DNA of 64,000 nt from Typha latifolia (Eukaryota; Streptophyta; Magnoliopsida; Poales; Typhaceae). The notes below the pieces were generated by a model, which saw only the letters and a program-made list of their open reading frames with translations, did no database searches and had not been told where the DNA came from. Below are positions 17,040-39,268 of this stretch, one piece after another (within the stretch, counting starts at the first letter, position 1; each line of letters starts with the position of its first letter). The stretch is from positions 2,790,001 through 2,854,000 of the forward strand of contig CM034099.1 of assembly GCA_019914945.1 (NCBI GenBank), given 5' to 3'. The position numbers were made by a program, and so were the translations under genes.

Positions 17040-17425
17040 GGAGTGGGTCTTGAACCTGACAGGAATACGCAAGTGAAGGCCCGTATTGGGCCGACAGTTT
17101 GGTGGTTGTATAAGCGGTGCAACAGGGTGGATTTTGGTGGTGATATTAAGTCCGCTCGACGAGTTGTGCATCTTGCGGACTCCTCTAGGCTCATGCGAAG
17201 CACGTGGGCAAACGCTAAGCCGGTGAGGCGGTGACACAGTCCAAGTGGGCCACTTCTGCGCAACGGTAGCTTAAGCACAACGGTGACAGTGCCTATTCAT
17301 CTGCGGCTTATCAAGATGGATGGGGCCGGGGTGGCTTTGTGCAAGGATGATGGGTCCCCGAAGTCCGGACTCTTCACAGAATGGGTTTGGGGCTAATCCC
17401 ACCAAACAGCGGAGCTTATGGTGGA
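17040..17425. other. GC-richer island in AT-rich DNA, origin unknown
   Basis: About 385 bases of near-balanced composition are embedded in sequence with very low GC on both sides. Short open frames occur on both strands (for example 17043-17234 +), but none resembles a protein family I know. It could be a transposon fragment. No terminal repeats or target duplications were found by eye. Confidence 0.35.
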
Positions 17426-18218
17426 ATTGGACTCTTTTGTATATTTACTTATTTAATTAATTTAATATATATATATATATATATATATTGTATTTTAAAT
17501 TAGTCTTCTTAATATGATTATTTTTTAATAAAAAATATAGTGAAAATTCTCATTGATATCTTTAAAATAAGACTAATAGCTTTAAAAATAATTTTAAATT
17601 ATTAAACGTTTCGAAATTATATTATATAAAATAAAAAAATTAAAATAACTCAGAATATAATATGAAAGTCATTTTAAAGTTCGTGACATTTTTAACTGTA
17701 TTATTTTTGTTAAAAATTATTTAATAAAACTAATTATATATTTAATTTAATTAACTAAGTTATTTAATAAAAATATAGACAAAATTTTAATTTTTAGATT
17801 AAATTTTTATAAGATGAAATTAAAATTTCAAAAATTTAAATAGCATTTGAGGCTTCAAATTCTTAGATGTGGTTCCAAATTTGGAGCTCCACTCCACTAT
17901 AGTTGACTTTAAGTTTGGACAATTTGAAGCTTTGGAGTTAGCTCGTGGAAAATTAGAAATTTAATAACCGAATGTCTTTCTATTTTGAGTTCTTTTGAAA
18001 AGGAAAGGTAAAGAACTCTCACGTGTTTAGCGAGAAAAATCATGTTGACGATTAGGCGGCACACACAGTGGCTGGCAGGGGCAATGGCGCGCCGGAAGAC
18101 TTGTTAAGCCTTATCATTTTGGACACTTGTTAGCCACAATTGGCCAAGCTGATCCTAGCTAATCTTAGTTCCTCTCACAGAAAAAAAAAAAAAAAAAAAC
18201 TAACTCTTATCTTCCTTC

Positions 18219-20796
18219 ATGGCGTCCAATTCCCGCTTCCTACCTCGTTCCCATCTCCTCCCTTCGAACCCAAGGCAAGAAGATTCCCCAAAGTACCCCA
18301 CAAACCCTTCCCTAATTCCCACCATGACCGAGATCATGGACTCGTCGCGCTCGCAAGGCATTCGCATCCGACTCCGCACGGTGGGGCCCTTCTTCCAAGT
18401 GCTTGCCGAGCCCTCTGGCGAGCCGTCGTCGCCGGTGCCGGAGCTGGGGAAGGCCGAGGGAGTAATTAGGCCGTGGTTAGGGGGCAAAGTTCTGCACCTC
18501 GACTCCATCCGGATGAGCCGGGCGACGTTGGGAATGGACCGGTCCATCTTCGGGTTGGGGCTCTTCCTCGGGGCTGTTGCTGTTCGACATGGATTCGATT
18601 CGGGTTGCGTCCGAGCCGAACTACTTGCTATTAATGACTCACCTCTTTATCACTCTAAGGTATCATTTTTCTTCGAAATGTCGGTGTAGTAGTTGTTGCT
18701 AATCAGTTGTTTGATGAAATGTCTTTTGTTTTCCTTTCCAGAGATTTGTTGCAATTGTGTGTTATGGGATTTTAGAAAAAAATTAACTTGGTGGTAAAAT
18801 GGATCAGTTGTGCATACAATTTCGAAAGAATTTAGGGTGGAATGCTTGGTTTTTGGTGCTTGCTCCTAATTGCTCAATTCATGTTCATGTTAAATGGCCA
18901 TAATATAGGAATTTATATAAGATGTGGCATAGCACTTTGCAGAAGTGACAAAAGGAGTATGTCTTTCAGATTCAGTCATCAGTCGTTAGTTCACTAACTT
19001 CCCTAAGATCTTTAGCTGTTGGAAAACAGCAGTTTTAATCTTTTGAATTCTAACGCTCTCTCAGTTCTAACCTGGAGACATTTTGACAGGCCCAAGGTGT
19101 TGAATTAAATAGTGAAACTTTTATATTTTAATAAAAGATAGGTCTGGTGGATTCAAACTTAGGACTTGCTAATACTATTTTAATTCACCATCTTCTATAA
19201 AAGCTTAAGAAGCTTATAGAGAAGGGTGGAGTAGCTATGCGTGGCAAAGCAAAAGTTCTAGCTGTGATGATGTCTATAATAGTGGCAATTTCTAGCAAAT
19301 GTGGAGGAAAAGATAGAGATACTTCTCAAGAAGGTTAGGGAATATATTGAGGTGTTGCAGATTATTCTTAAGGAAATACAAGAGAAGGTCTCTTTTCTTC
19401 TAATAGGATTTGATGCTTTGGTAGGAAAGATGTCTATGAAGATGTGTCCAGAGGAATCAATCAGCATGGAGAAAACAAATTCTGGTCCTCTACTTTCATG
19501 AGCCAAACTTATTTGTGAATGTATTCTAGGATTGGAGCTGGTTTTGTGAGAATACATTCTCACTCTTACAGGACCAGTACTTGATAGTTTAGGAGTGGCG
19601 TAGTTCCTATTCATAAACTTAAATTAAAGCAACTAGTATTGAGCTCGTTTAGTGTCTTGCTCAAAGCTAATCCAAGAATAGAATAACCATGCATGCTCAG
19701 GCTTCAGGGTCACTACTCACTACATAACAATATCAACCATGACACTTTGCAATTTGCATATTTCATAGGGAAAGGTGATACTGCAGCTGATTTGCCAAAG
19801 GGAGAGTTGCTTGCACTAAACAAGATGTAATATATGAATAGATATAAAATAAATGGTCAAAGAATGTGCATATTTTTGTTATTCAATGAATTAATTGTGC
19901 AAATTTGCCAGTTCTGATTGATAGAGCACATGTTTGATTTAGAATACAAATATTATGTTAATGTTTTATCTTGCTAGTGAGGTTCAGAGCTTTATGAACT
20001 TCAGCCCTAGTAAGTGGCTTGTCTCAACCCTTTTCAACAAAAAAAAAGAACCAAAACCACTAGAAACAGTCCTTAGCATAAGCCATAGTTCTCCTATGCG
20101 AGATGATAACAATGGGCCAAAGATACTGTTATCTATAGGAAATCAGAAATATCAAGGAAATGTGAACCGAAAAAAAGAAGATCAATTTGGAGACAAGGAG
20201 AAGGATGAACTAGGGCCTTGAAGCTTATCAGCCATAAATCAACTGATGCTAATTATTCATGAAGTTTCAAAGAAAATAACACTAGTTACAACCTGTGAAA
20301 GCTCTTAGTGAACAATTAAAATAAATAGTTTTAATATTAAAAGAATGCATAAAGGTTATCATTTTTGAAACATGTAAAATATATCATTTATCTAACACAC
20401 GTGAGAAGCTATAAATTATTTTTATTACAAACTTGACTACATTAGAGTTGGCAAAAAGCTTATCTGCTTAACCTAGACTGAAAGTTACTCATTTTACCAA
20501 GTTCTTAATGGGCTCAATACATAGAATCTAGAGAGTTTCATTGAAATCTCCCCTTGCACACACATGTGGTGTGTAATATATGTGTTATGATATTTAACTT
20601 GCTATGTATTGTTTTTGGATTCTAGCTTGTTAGGTTCTACACAAGAATGGGTTTCAGGGTTGTGCATGAAGTGGAGGGAGGATCAATGGGCGACCTGGCT
20701 CACATGTTGGTATGGGGAGGAAGAGGTACTAAAATGGAAGCTGACGTTGAGGAGCTACTCTTTAAGTGGGGCAAAAGGTTTAAACCTCAAGGCTAA
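18219..20796 (+). CDS. GNAT-fold (acyl-CoA N-acyltransferase-like) protein
   Basis: Two exons (18219-18659 and 20626-20796, GT-AG intron of 1966 bp) give 203 residues. The region GGKVLHLDSIRMSRATLGMD, then GLGLFLGAVAVRHGFDSGC, AELLAINDSPLYHSKLVRFY and TRMGFRVVHEVEGG has the shape of GNAT motifs A and B: strand, helix, then an Asn/Asp-x-x-Leu-Tyr-x-x-x-Leu-x-x-Phe-Tyr-x-x-x-Gly-Phe element. The exon junction falls between YHSK and LVRFY. The usual acetyl-CoA loop Q/RxxGxG/A is not clear, so catalysis is uncertain. The family looks plant-conserved but is uncharacterised as far as I know. The first 35 residues (MASNSRFLPRSHLLPS...) look like a transit peptide; Met36 at 18324 is an alternative start. 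Confidence 0.85.
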
Positions 20797-21864
20797 TATG
20801 GTCTGCCAAAGTGTGTTTTACCGTTCTTGCAACCAAATGATGCCAAACAGCAATCATATCTTCCTCTTTGAGGTAAAATTATCTAGATTCTTATTATTTT
20901 TTTTTTCTGTAAAAATTTACATATAAAAAAATGTCATTGTCATGTTTGTACTTTGTACATTTAACTATCATCTGTCTGAAGATTTTTACACTTTTTTCCT
21001 GATATTTGCTGATATTTGCTTTCAGCTAGATTGACAAAGCTACTGGATATATACATACATATAGACATGCAATACTGCTGCATACAAATCAAAACATACT
21101 ATTTGCTTTTCACCGCCTTCTGCAGATACACAAAGCCATAGTTTGGCAAGAGAATAAGCGCTGCCGAAGTGATCAAAGTGCATGTTTAAATCATTCTAAC
21201 CAAACATTTTTCAGATCATTTGGACACTTGGATTTGCAGTTAAAATTGTGCAGATAATCAGTTGTAACCTCTTTATGATTAGTAATGGCAAAAAAATTCT
21301 AACCTCAGTTCAGTGGTTTGCACAAGTTGATCAGCTATTCCAAATTGATTTGTTAAAGGTGGTTTCATAAATTAGTCTAGCATATTTGAACTCTCTGACA
21401 TTTGTTATATATATATATATATATATGGAAGTTCTAGTCCAAGCGAACAAGGACTCGAGACACAAGATAAAATAGCTAATCAGTTGTCGAATGTTTTTCT
21501 GAAAGTTTTTAGGTAAACTCTGTGCAGCTTAATATTTTGGAAGGATTCGATTGGAAACGAGTTCTTCTCACTGTTTGAAACTAGTTCTTTATTAGTTTTG
21601 GTAATATCCTATATGTTAAGTCAAATAGGATACGGCTTTGTCATTACCACAGTATTATACATGTAGATATATAGCTGTCGCTACCTTGGTTTGATCCTCT
21701 CCAGTGGTTTGATGTCAGAAAACATGGTTGCCGGAAATTACTGCAGGCATAATACTTGTCAGTCCTTAATTCGATTTTTTAAACATCAGCTAAGCAGTTA
21801 CTTCCACGAATTTCTGTCTCCGGGTCTGTATCAAATCCTCTCAAGCACTAGAGTACTCTGAAAT
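20797..21864. other. GNAT 3' flank and intergenic DNA
   Basis: AT-rich sequence with a (TA)n run at 21406-21426. No coding or RNA signal is seen apart from the probable 3' UTR of the GNAT gene in the first few hundred bases. Confidence 0.5.
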
Positions 21865-21865
21865 G

Positions 21866-22571
21866 GAACCACGACATCTGCCATACACTTCACTTCTACA
21901 TACGTGACACTATTTCCGGGCCCAAACCCTACCGCCGTCAAGGTGATCGGCGGCCCCGGGGAGCCTTCTGGCTTCGGCAACATGTATGTCTGGACGAGCC
22001 GTCGACCGAAGGGCCGACTCGGATGCTTAATCTCATGGGCGGGGTTCAGGGGATTGATGTCCTCGCTGGTGTAGAGAGACGGCATTGCTGGGTGATGAGG
22101 AACATCGTTCTTACAACAGGAGCATGTTTGCGGTGGTAGGCATGGAAGAGATCGATTTACCGGTGAGGGAGTACGTAAGCAGTGGTAGGAGGCACTGGCT
22201 TGTTTACCATGGCCAAGGGTTACGTTCTCGGAAAGACTTGGTTTAATGCCAGCCACTGGTGTGATCTTGGAGTCGGATGTATTTATCTTGTAAAGATAGC
22301 TGATCCAAGAGTTTGTGTTTGTTTAATTTAAATTTGTTTGTAATGGATTCACACAAATTATATGCTGTAAGTTTGTTTTCGTTAAGTACGTATTTGTTTG
22401 GTGTTTCTAAATTTGGATGCAATTCCAAAAGACTATGGGCTGTAATTCGTAACACTTTATTATGATCATCAAGCCAAGGGCTACGTTCTCATCAAGACTT
22501 ACTCCTTTGATTCTAGCACTGGGGATGCAATCTTGGAGTTGGATGTCTCTGTCATGCAGCAGCAACAGTAG
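21866..22571 (+). pseudogene. Dirigent-protein pseudogene
   Basis: Pieces of a dirigent (DIR) protein appear in order but in shifting frames: HTLHFYIRDTISGP, then PTAVKVIGGPGEPSGFGNMY, then DEPSTEGPTRMLNLMGGVQG, then NRSMFAVVGMEEIDLPVREY, then MAKGYVLGKTWFNAS. Functional DIR proteins are secreted beta-barrels that steer phenoxy-radical coupling. At least four frame changes separate the blocks, including one within a C/A run at about 21918-21930, so no intact protein can be made. A second copy of the 3' end, AKGYVLIKTYSFDSSTGDAI..LELDVSV, lies at 22473-22571 and keeps an open frame to a TAG stop. Confidence 0.8.
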
Positions 22572-22632
22572 TTAGTCCAAGAGTTTGTGTTTGTTTGTTT
22601 AAAGTTTGGAATGTGTTTAATTGTATTCATGG
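22207..22632 (+). repeat. Duplicated 3' end of the dirigent pseudogene
   Basis: The segment at about 22207-22355 (GGCCAAGGGTTACGTTCTC ... CCAAGAGTTTGTGTTTGTTT) recurs at about 22470-22632 (AGCCAAGGGCTACGTTCTC ... CCAAGAGTTTGTGTTTGTTT). It covers the last coding block and the start of the 3' UTR. The copies differ by substitutions and small indels. Confidence 0.7.
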
Positions 22633-23317
22633 ATCAGAAACTTGGTTCTTGTCGTGACCTTGGTTTATCCAGGTTTAGCCAATGGTCGCCGCTCAAAAGT
22701 TTCGCCGGCTCATTCTTCAACAGGCACGCGGTCAGAGATCACTTTCTCCTCCCACTGCTTTGGAGCTCACGGTTTCATGTTCTATCGTCAACTAGGCTTC
22801 GACCAAGGAATTACCGGTTAGAGTCAGACTCAGTTGTCGGTAGGTGAAGCAAATAAGGGATGAGTTTGGGCTGTTGTTTGCTTATTTGAGTCCTTAATCC
22901 TACAAATAAATAACTTACCTTGATTATGAGGATATTATATATGAAAAACCTTATCAACTATTTGCAATTTGGCTCTTATATTTTCAGTTATATTTACAAA
23001 AAATGAAAGGATAAAAAAAATATTTAGGGCCTGTTACATTTCTGTATTTAAAATCATCAAAAAAAGAAGAAGAATTTGAATGATATCCGGGTATTAGGAA
23101 CAGAACCTTATGAGATTTGAACAATAAAACCAAAATGTGTCAAAATCGAAAACAATATTCTGACTACATCTCTCTTCCTTCTTTCTGTTGCCGACTTCTT
23201 TCATTAGTTTTGGTGTTTGGATGAAAAGAAACTGGACATAGTGCCGATTTCCATCGGTAAGTCGTCCAAGAATTGCTACCGGGAAAGAGAGAGAGAAAGC
23301 TAGAGGCGGCGGCGAAA

Positions 23318-32325
<9,008 letters not shown>

Positions 32326-34115
32326 CTTTCACCATCTTTTCTGACCTTGTCATGAGAGGTTTTGCGAAAGTTTGTCAGGAGAATTTTTCTTTCGCCGTTT
32401 TCTCCCATCACCAATTTTCTTTTGTCAATTGTAAATAGAATTCTATCAGATACCATATGTTCAGAAACTAATTGTTTGCTCATTTAAAGGTTTAAATTGG
32501 AGGACAGTATCTGATGCTGCACTGTACCCATTTATCTTTTGAAAATGATAGATTGTAAGTCTGCTGTCTAGCATTCCATTAACTTTGTCGTTAAGTTTCT
32601 CTAAGCTAGTTATACATATCCTTATTCCATTCTGGCTATCACTATTATGTTTTCTTTAGGTTCCCTCTAGTTTGGAGACTGCTGTGGAGACCGTCAAATT
32701 AATGTCTCTCTAATTTATGAACAGACTCAAGCCGAAGCAAGTTGATGACTCTGCAACATGGCTATATTGCTGAAATCCTTGTAGTTGAAGCAAAAATGCA
32801 TCTCCTATCTGCTGTAAACCATGTTTACCTTTTTAACTATACCAATTTGCTGAAGAGCACATCATCCCATCTATCAATTGGTTGTCAAACTATGATATCC
32901 CCTGTTCAACCAGCTGTTTATGGGTTTGCTGCCTTACACTCCGTTTTATCTGAAATACTTCAGGCAAACAAGATGGAAGCTGCAACCGGTATCGAGGGCT
33001 TTTGTTCTACTTTGGCCAGTGCGCTTTGGTCCTGCAACTTTTGAGTGTCAGATCATCTCGCCCCTATTTGACAATTGGTAAGGTAGTAAAAGCGGCATCT
33101 AGAGCTTTTGCTCTATTTTGGCCTGTGCGCTTTGGTCCTGCAAGTTTGAGTGGTAGATCATCTATGGCTCGCCCCTATTCGACAATTGGTGAAGTACTAA
33201 AGTGTGTTGGTGGAAGTCGCGGGTGAAGTTGGGTTTACCATGAGTACAAGTGTGCATGCATTCTAGTTTGATTCAGATATTTACTAATAGGTGCTCAGAT
33301 GTTTAGTGATTGTATTGCCTTTTTTATGTCGAGCATAATGGATTGATTACCTTTGGCATTTTGAACATTAGGCTGCCTTACTTTATTGCTATTTAATTAA
33401 GGAGAGTAATTTTGTCACATGTTCTTTCAAGATGTTGAAGACCTGAAGGGTTCTTTCTATCCTTGGAGAGTCAAACAGGAGGGATCCTAGCGTTCCCATC
33501 AAAGTGCCCAATCGACACTGGTTCTTTCTTACAGACCTGCAACTTTTCAGCGTATGTGACTCGTAAAGACAAATAAGACTACGCTGTGAATTGTGAAGTG
33601 GATCATACTATTTACAAAGTTATTTTAAATGTTTGATGTCTGAATAGAAAATATGGTCTGCTCTCTAGGCTAGTGCATATAACGCATGCGCACAAATTAT
33701 GCAGGAGAGAAATGAACTGAAGCAGGAGTTCCGACGGATTGGAAACTAGGGCAAAATCATTTGATACGCACATGCAAGCAAGAAGACCAATCATATGAAA
33801 GTTGCAAAAGTATGACAGCCTCGAGAGAATCTAGATGGAGCCACTAGTAATGAAATAAGAGAATTGTTTCTTTCCCTCTGCTATATACCACATTCAGTAA
33901 TGCAAACAAATTTGGGCAGTTAGACCGTTGACAATATTGTTCTAGCATTTACAACATCTTATATGAACGAGCAAAAATTTGGCACCTTCACGAGTAGAAG
34001 AGAAATCGGTGTCAATGAAGGACAATGTACTCGTTTGTGAGGAGAAACTCACAAGCATGCCTATGTCAGCTGCAGAAAAGGGACGAGATGCATGGAAGAT
34101 TAGGGGTACCAAGCA
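32326..34115. other. Convergent 3' region of CIP111 and the RlmN-like gene
   Basis: Contains the 3' UTRs of the two convergent genes and a tandem duplication listed separately. Frames of 60-100 codons at 32742-33226 have no recognisable motifs and span the duplication. Confidence 0.55.
32991..33202 (+). repeat. Tandem duplication of about 105 bp downstream of CIP111
   Basis: Copy 1 at 32991-33091 and copy 2 at 33097-33202 share TTTGG-CC-GTGCGCTTTGGTC, TCCTGCAA, AGATCATCT, CTCGCCCCTATT and GACAATTGGT. Copy 2 has a few inserted bases. Two frames read through both copies, but nothing suggests they are coding. Confidence 0.85.
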
Positions 34116-37100
34116 TCAGATACGAAGATCTTCTATGTCAGTTAACAGGCTTGCTCCACCAGCCGATCTTTGTTCAGAAAGGTTAATGACTAACTGGCCA
34201 CAAGCACCACTTATATCTTGACCCATCTGCTGGCGAACTGTTGTTCTGATATTATAGATACCTCTCAAGACTTTTTGGAACCTTGCCACGTTCTGATCAG
34301 TGCTACTTTTGAAACAACTTGAAGTACCAATTGGGTTGAAAGGTATCAAGTTCACGACCTGCTTTCATCAAAGTCAGAACTGGAGTGAACAATATAGACA
34401 ATTTTGTGAAATAATATGCACTGGAATTTAGACAATATTTACACAACCTAGAATCCAGAGAATAATTACAGCTCTGAATACTTGGACAAGATAATATCAG
34501 ATTCATATGTGCAGGCTTATTAAGTGTGTTAACATACGAATGTATGAAAACAGTGAGGCCATATTTCAACAAAATGATGATGCAAGTTGGAGGTCAATAC
34601 TAAGGGTAGAACAAAGTTGTAACGTCTTTCATTCCCATGACTGAGGGAAAGTAATGCTCGTGATCCTTGTATAGGATATCGACGCAGAAGTTTGGCAAAC
34701 TTTGGATTATATTTTCTTGTATCCTAACAGGTGTCAATATTTTATGCAATCAAAATCAAGATCCTCTCAAGCCAAAGGCCGCCTAACTTCACTGAAGCAT
34801 AGCACCTAAGTGACATGGGACAAAGTTTGACTGTTTGAGTTTAATCAGAAAAGTGTTCTAACGACGGCACTATTATCCATGTAAAAATAAACCCTAAATA
34901 ATGAAAAAGATCTCTTAAACAAGTTCTTTGACATTAATATTCACTATTTGGCAGAAGCAAGTCTGAAAGGCCCTAACTCTTGCAATTTCAAATTTAATTT
35001 ATGCAGAAAGTAACAGATTACTGCCCTGCAGTGCATTTACCTGAAAATTGGATCCATCATAACAAGTTTTGTTTAAGTTCAACTTACAAAATAAATATCT
35101 TAATCATGTCAGAATTTGCCCAGTCGTTCCTTCTTTTTTTAGTTTACTTATTATCCAAAGAGCCTACATTACACAACAAAAATGATGAGTATACTTATTA
35201 TCACCATAAAATTAGATCAAATTCTGCAAGTAAACTGTAGAAAGAAAGCAATTGTAAAATAAATGCTTACCACTTTAAGCATTTCTAGAAGTCTGCCAAG
35301 CTGGTGAGCGTGCTGTTCCTGGTCATTGACTCCATCAAGCATGATATATTCAATGAAGATATTTTGGTCACTGCAATAAAGTTTAATAATGTTCCACCAC
35401 ATTACAGAACTCACAAACTCACTAGATCGTAAAGGCCATTTTTTCTAGCTCTCACCTCTTGTTTTGATAGCCTTGTAATGCTTCCATGAGTTTTCCTAGA
35501 GGAAAAGCTCGAGCCGCAGGCATTATCTGACAGCGTATATCCTGATCAGGAGCATGCAGTGACACAGCTAGATTTACATTTGGAAGGTCATCATGGAGCT
35601 TGTTGATTGCATGAATGATACCAACCTACAGAAAATCTCAGAAAATATTACCTTTTTGATTGAAGAAAACTGCGATAATACATTTCATGTATTTTGCTAT
35701 TGCAAGTAATACTCACCAGCTAGGTACAGTTAAATCCTTTAATAAAGACAAGCATGAAAACAGATGTGTGTAATGCAACGGCTGGAGCACTAGTCATTCA
35801 TCAATACCTTGCCATTTATGTGAGACGAAATGCTCAATGGCATTTTCAATTGTCACTGCTTGGCATCTCTTTTGCTACCAAAGTACCACCTAGTTGGGCC
35901 AGCGCCAATACTTTCTAAATTTCATCAATTTTTTTGTCAAAAAATTGCATCAATTTTTCAAGTTTATCTTCAAATACAAGTGGTTGTGTGTCGATAAATA
36001 GAAACGGTTAATGAGCACAATAATACATAAAGAAAGAGTTCTCCCAACAAATTTAGAGTGACTTTTTTCTTTCATGTATCTGGAGAGAAATTGTTTAGAT
36101 CAAACTTGAAAGGATGAGACCCGACAGGATAGGAGAAAAAAATAATACCGACTCTTTTCCAGTTTCCACTATTGTCAGAAATAATCATGCTGATGAGGAT
36201 GCCCATCAAAAAAATTTATTTGAGTCCATGCTTCACATGTGTAATGGAAGTCATAAGAAAGTCGGAACAGCTTTGTTTTGAGTTGAACTGATAAAATACC
36301 AGATTTGAAGGGATGAAACCATAAATGTTGGATAGAACATATTATTTGTTTAGAGAATGATATTGTGTCTATAAAGCTTATCCAATCTGCAAGACAAGTG
36401 TGGTAAGGAAATTTCTAACGGAACTAGCTACGGTCAGCATAGGTTGTCTGGACAATAAGGCAGCAGAGAGGCTTAAGGACAGATGAATAATGGAGTGCTT
36501 AGGGCAATACTCTGTCTGGTAATATAGGCATATATCGACTTTTATGATTTCATATGTAGACCCAAGGAAGATTCAGTTCTCACCAGAAATTAATAGAGAG
36601 AAACATTGAAAAGTTAAAATAATACAATCAAGCTTGACAAAGACTAGAGGAAGCTCTGAAGGTAAAAAGAATAAAATCACTGATTTATTGTGAAGAGAAC
36701 AAAAGAAAAGAGGCCACAAGATAACTGTTAACAAGTAAAAAACCGAAGAAAAAATTGGCATAAAACCAAAGTGAATCCATGATATGTCAAAATAAAAAAT
36801 GATTAGATACACACTTCGTTTTAATACAATTAAGTATTACCGATTACCAACTAGAAAAAATGGAAAAATAGCTTTTTCTTAGCATGTTCAGATGTTCAAC
36901 TAATCTGCCTATCCCATGACATACTTGCAGTTGGAAGAGGAAAAAAAACAAATCCAAATAGATAATCTACATTCATCATTGTATACATAATTGGTGTATC
37001 AACATATTTGCATCCACAAAAGAAACAAAAATATAGCAGCTAAAAATATAATTAACAAGAAAAAGTAGTCCTCCAAAAGTATTCTTGAAAATACAGAATA

Positions 37101-39216
37101 GCTAATTGCCACAAACTCAGTTTATGATACCTACAGTTGATACAGTAATTCTCTTAGGTGACAGTTGAAATGGGAATTCAGTCATGATTTGGATGGCTTC
37201 CACTAAAGCAGAATAATTGTTCAATGGCTCTCCCATTCCCTGCATGTTCATTACAAAAAACTTAACTTATCAGGCATGATGAGAAGGCATTGATTAGTGG
37301 GAATATCATCACATTAAATGCATCTGTCATCCTACATCCGTGTAATTCTCAAAAGTGTTTATCAGCAAAATTTGTTAATTGCAGCCTTGCAGGTGTTCAC
37401 TGAAGAGCATAAAATTGTTGGAGAACAACAATTACAGTCTCACAAGGGTGTATCCTTCTTATAAATCAGGCCTCTAAGCTAAAAAAGGGCATACCAAAGC
37501 ACAAACTCCTCCAGGAACAACTCCAAGATATGAAAAGAAAAGAGAACATAGTATCTAAGTCTAATTACTGAGATATATTGGATGATAGCACAACTGTTTA
37601 TTATTCTTATAAGATCTTAAAGAGTCAGTAAGCTAGGATGACGTACAATAGAAAAAGAAGTCAACCATAAGAAAATTACCATGAAAACGACATTCCTGAT
37701 ATGTGAAAATTGATTTGCATGGACTAGCTGTTCGACAATTTCTCCAGATGACAAATTGCTCTTAAATCCCATGCTCCCAGTAGCGCAGAATTTACAACCC
37801 ATCTTGCAACCAACCTGAATAATATTTTAAAGTTTAATTATAAAGTGGAAAGGGCGAATCACATCTCTAACCCATAAGTAGAAGCAGTAGAAAATTCAAA
37901 GCCCAAACATGGGGAAAATTCTCCCACCTATTAAAATAGTTACTCTAAAGAACAAAGAAAATTATTATACCTGTGATGAGACACATAGAGTTGATCTTAC
38001 ACCCCCTGAACGAGGTTTCCCATTATACTTCCCTAGTCGTGTGTCATATCTCATGATTACAGCTTCTACAGAAGTGCCATTCTGGATACATAGAATCAGA
38101 AAACATAATAATTCCATTCATGTAACAGTCACAACAGCACAATAATTGAAATGTTCAAACAAAGGAAGAGTAGAACCAAGAAAAGTTATTGATAAGTTGT
38201 GACTCGTTATGCAACTAAATACGAACAAGGAACCATATCAAGTCAGATTTGTTATCAGCATATAGAACTCAAGGCTCATCCCAACAATTTACATTGACCA
38301 TCTGGGTATATGCAAGCTTAGCAGAAATGACCTGACATTCATAGTGTATTCTTGGCTTATGCATTCAAAAGGCAAGGGCTTTGTACTGGTTAACTCTAGG
38401 GCACTAAATTTAACTTGCTCTTGTCAAGCAATCTATTGAAGGAGCAGAGCAGTTCAATAGTACAACTTCAGGAGTCGCAGATCATCCACAACAGTGAAAA
38501 GTGCACGCTTTTTAAGTAACATTAAAATTCGTTGCTAAGATTGGATTATAACAGAACAATAATCAGTAATACAGATGTTATTTAACAAGTGTCGTTATGT
38601 ACTTAAAAACTTATCAGTTAATACAGCATTCCTGCAAACATAATTTGCTGGTATGTACATTTCAATTAGCACGTTCCCAATCAACATGTTAGTCACTATT
38701 GTCACGGATTGTAGACGCAATTCCTTAGTTCATAATACCTAGCAATACCGTGGCCATTCAATCAACATAGCCAACCAAAAGGCAGGAAACTCAACGGACT
38801 TTGCAAGTAAACTTTAAAATCAGCCTAGGAGACTAAGGAATATACTTAGATTCACCAAAAAGAACAGTTCCCGATTAGGATCTCACTGCAATCTCAAACA
38901 AACAAGAACGAAGAGTAACAGAATGGAGCATTCGTGTAAAATAGATCTAATACAGGCAGTAGAACCACATCAGAACATCCCAAATAACGAAAGAGAAACC
39001 CTAGGGAGTACCTGAAGGCGTATGAGAAGCTTGGTGGTGACCCGATCCTTGGACTCGATAGACGAGATGAGGGAGGAGGTCATGGATCGGAACTTGGAGC
39101 GGAGGAGGGTGTAGGCGGATGAAGGCAGAGAAGGGACGTCGTCGAGGTCGCAGCCAGGATTTTGGAGCACATGCCTGAGACCGCCGTTATTGCAAGAAGA
39201 GACCCTAGGTCAAGAG

Positions 39217-39268
<52 letters not shown>

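Larger units (their letters stand above)
14394..18218. other. AT-rich intergenic region between the APS kinase and GNAT genes
   Basis: The two genes here are divergent, about 3.8 kb apart. The region is mostly very AT-rich. A 98-codon frame at 15726-16022 has no recognisable motifs. It also contains a (TA)n run at about 17464-17489, a decayed minisatellite and a GC-richer island listed separately, and a run of about 20 A's at 18181-18200 just before the GNAT gene. No gene is supported. Confidence 0.6.

Noticed and set aside
16929..17278. Overlapping frames on both strands in the GC-richer island
   Set aside because: Frames on opposite strands of similar length, none with motifs; kept as a composition anomaly rather than a gene.
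38970..39170. RlmN-like protein starting at 39170 with an alternative codon
   Set aside because: The codon is GTG and no ATG is in frame before the stop. An upstream 89-bp exon supplies the conserved family N-terminus in the right phase, so 39170 is internal to exon 2.
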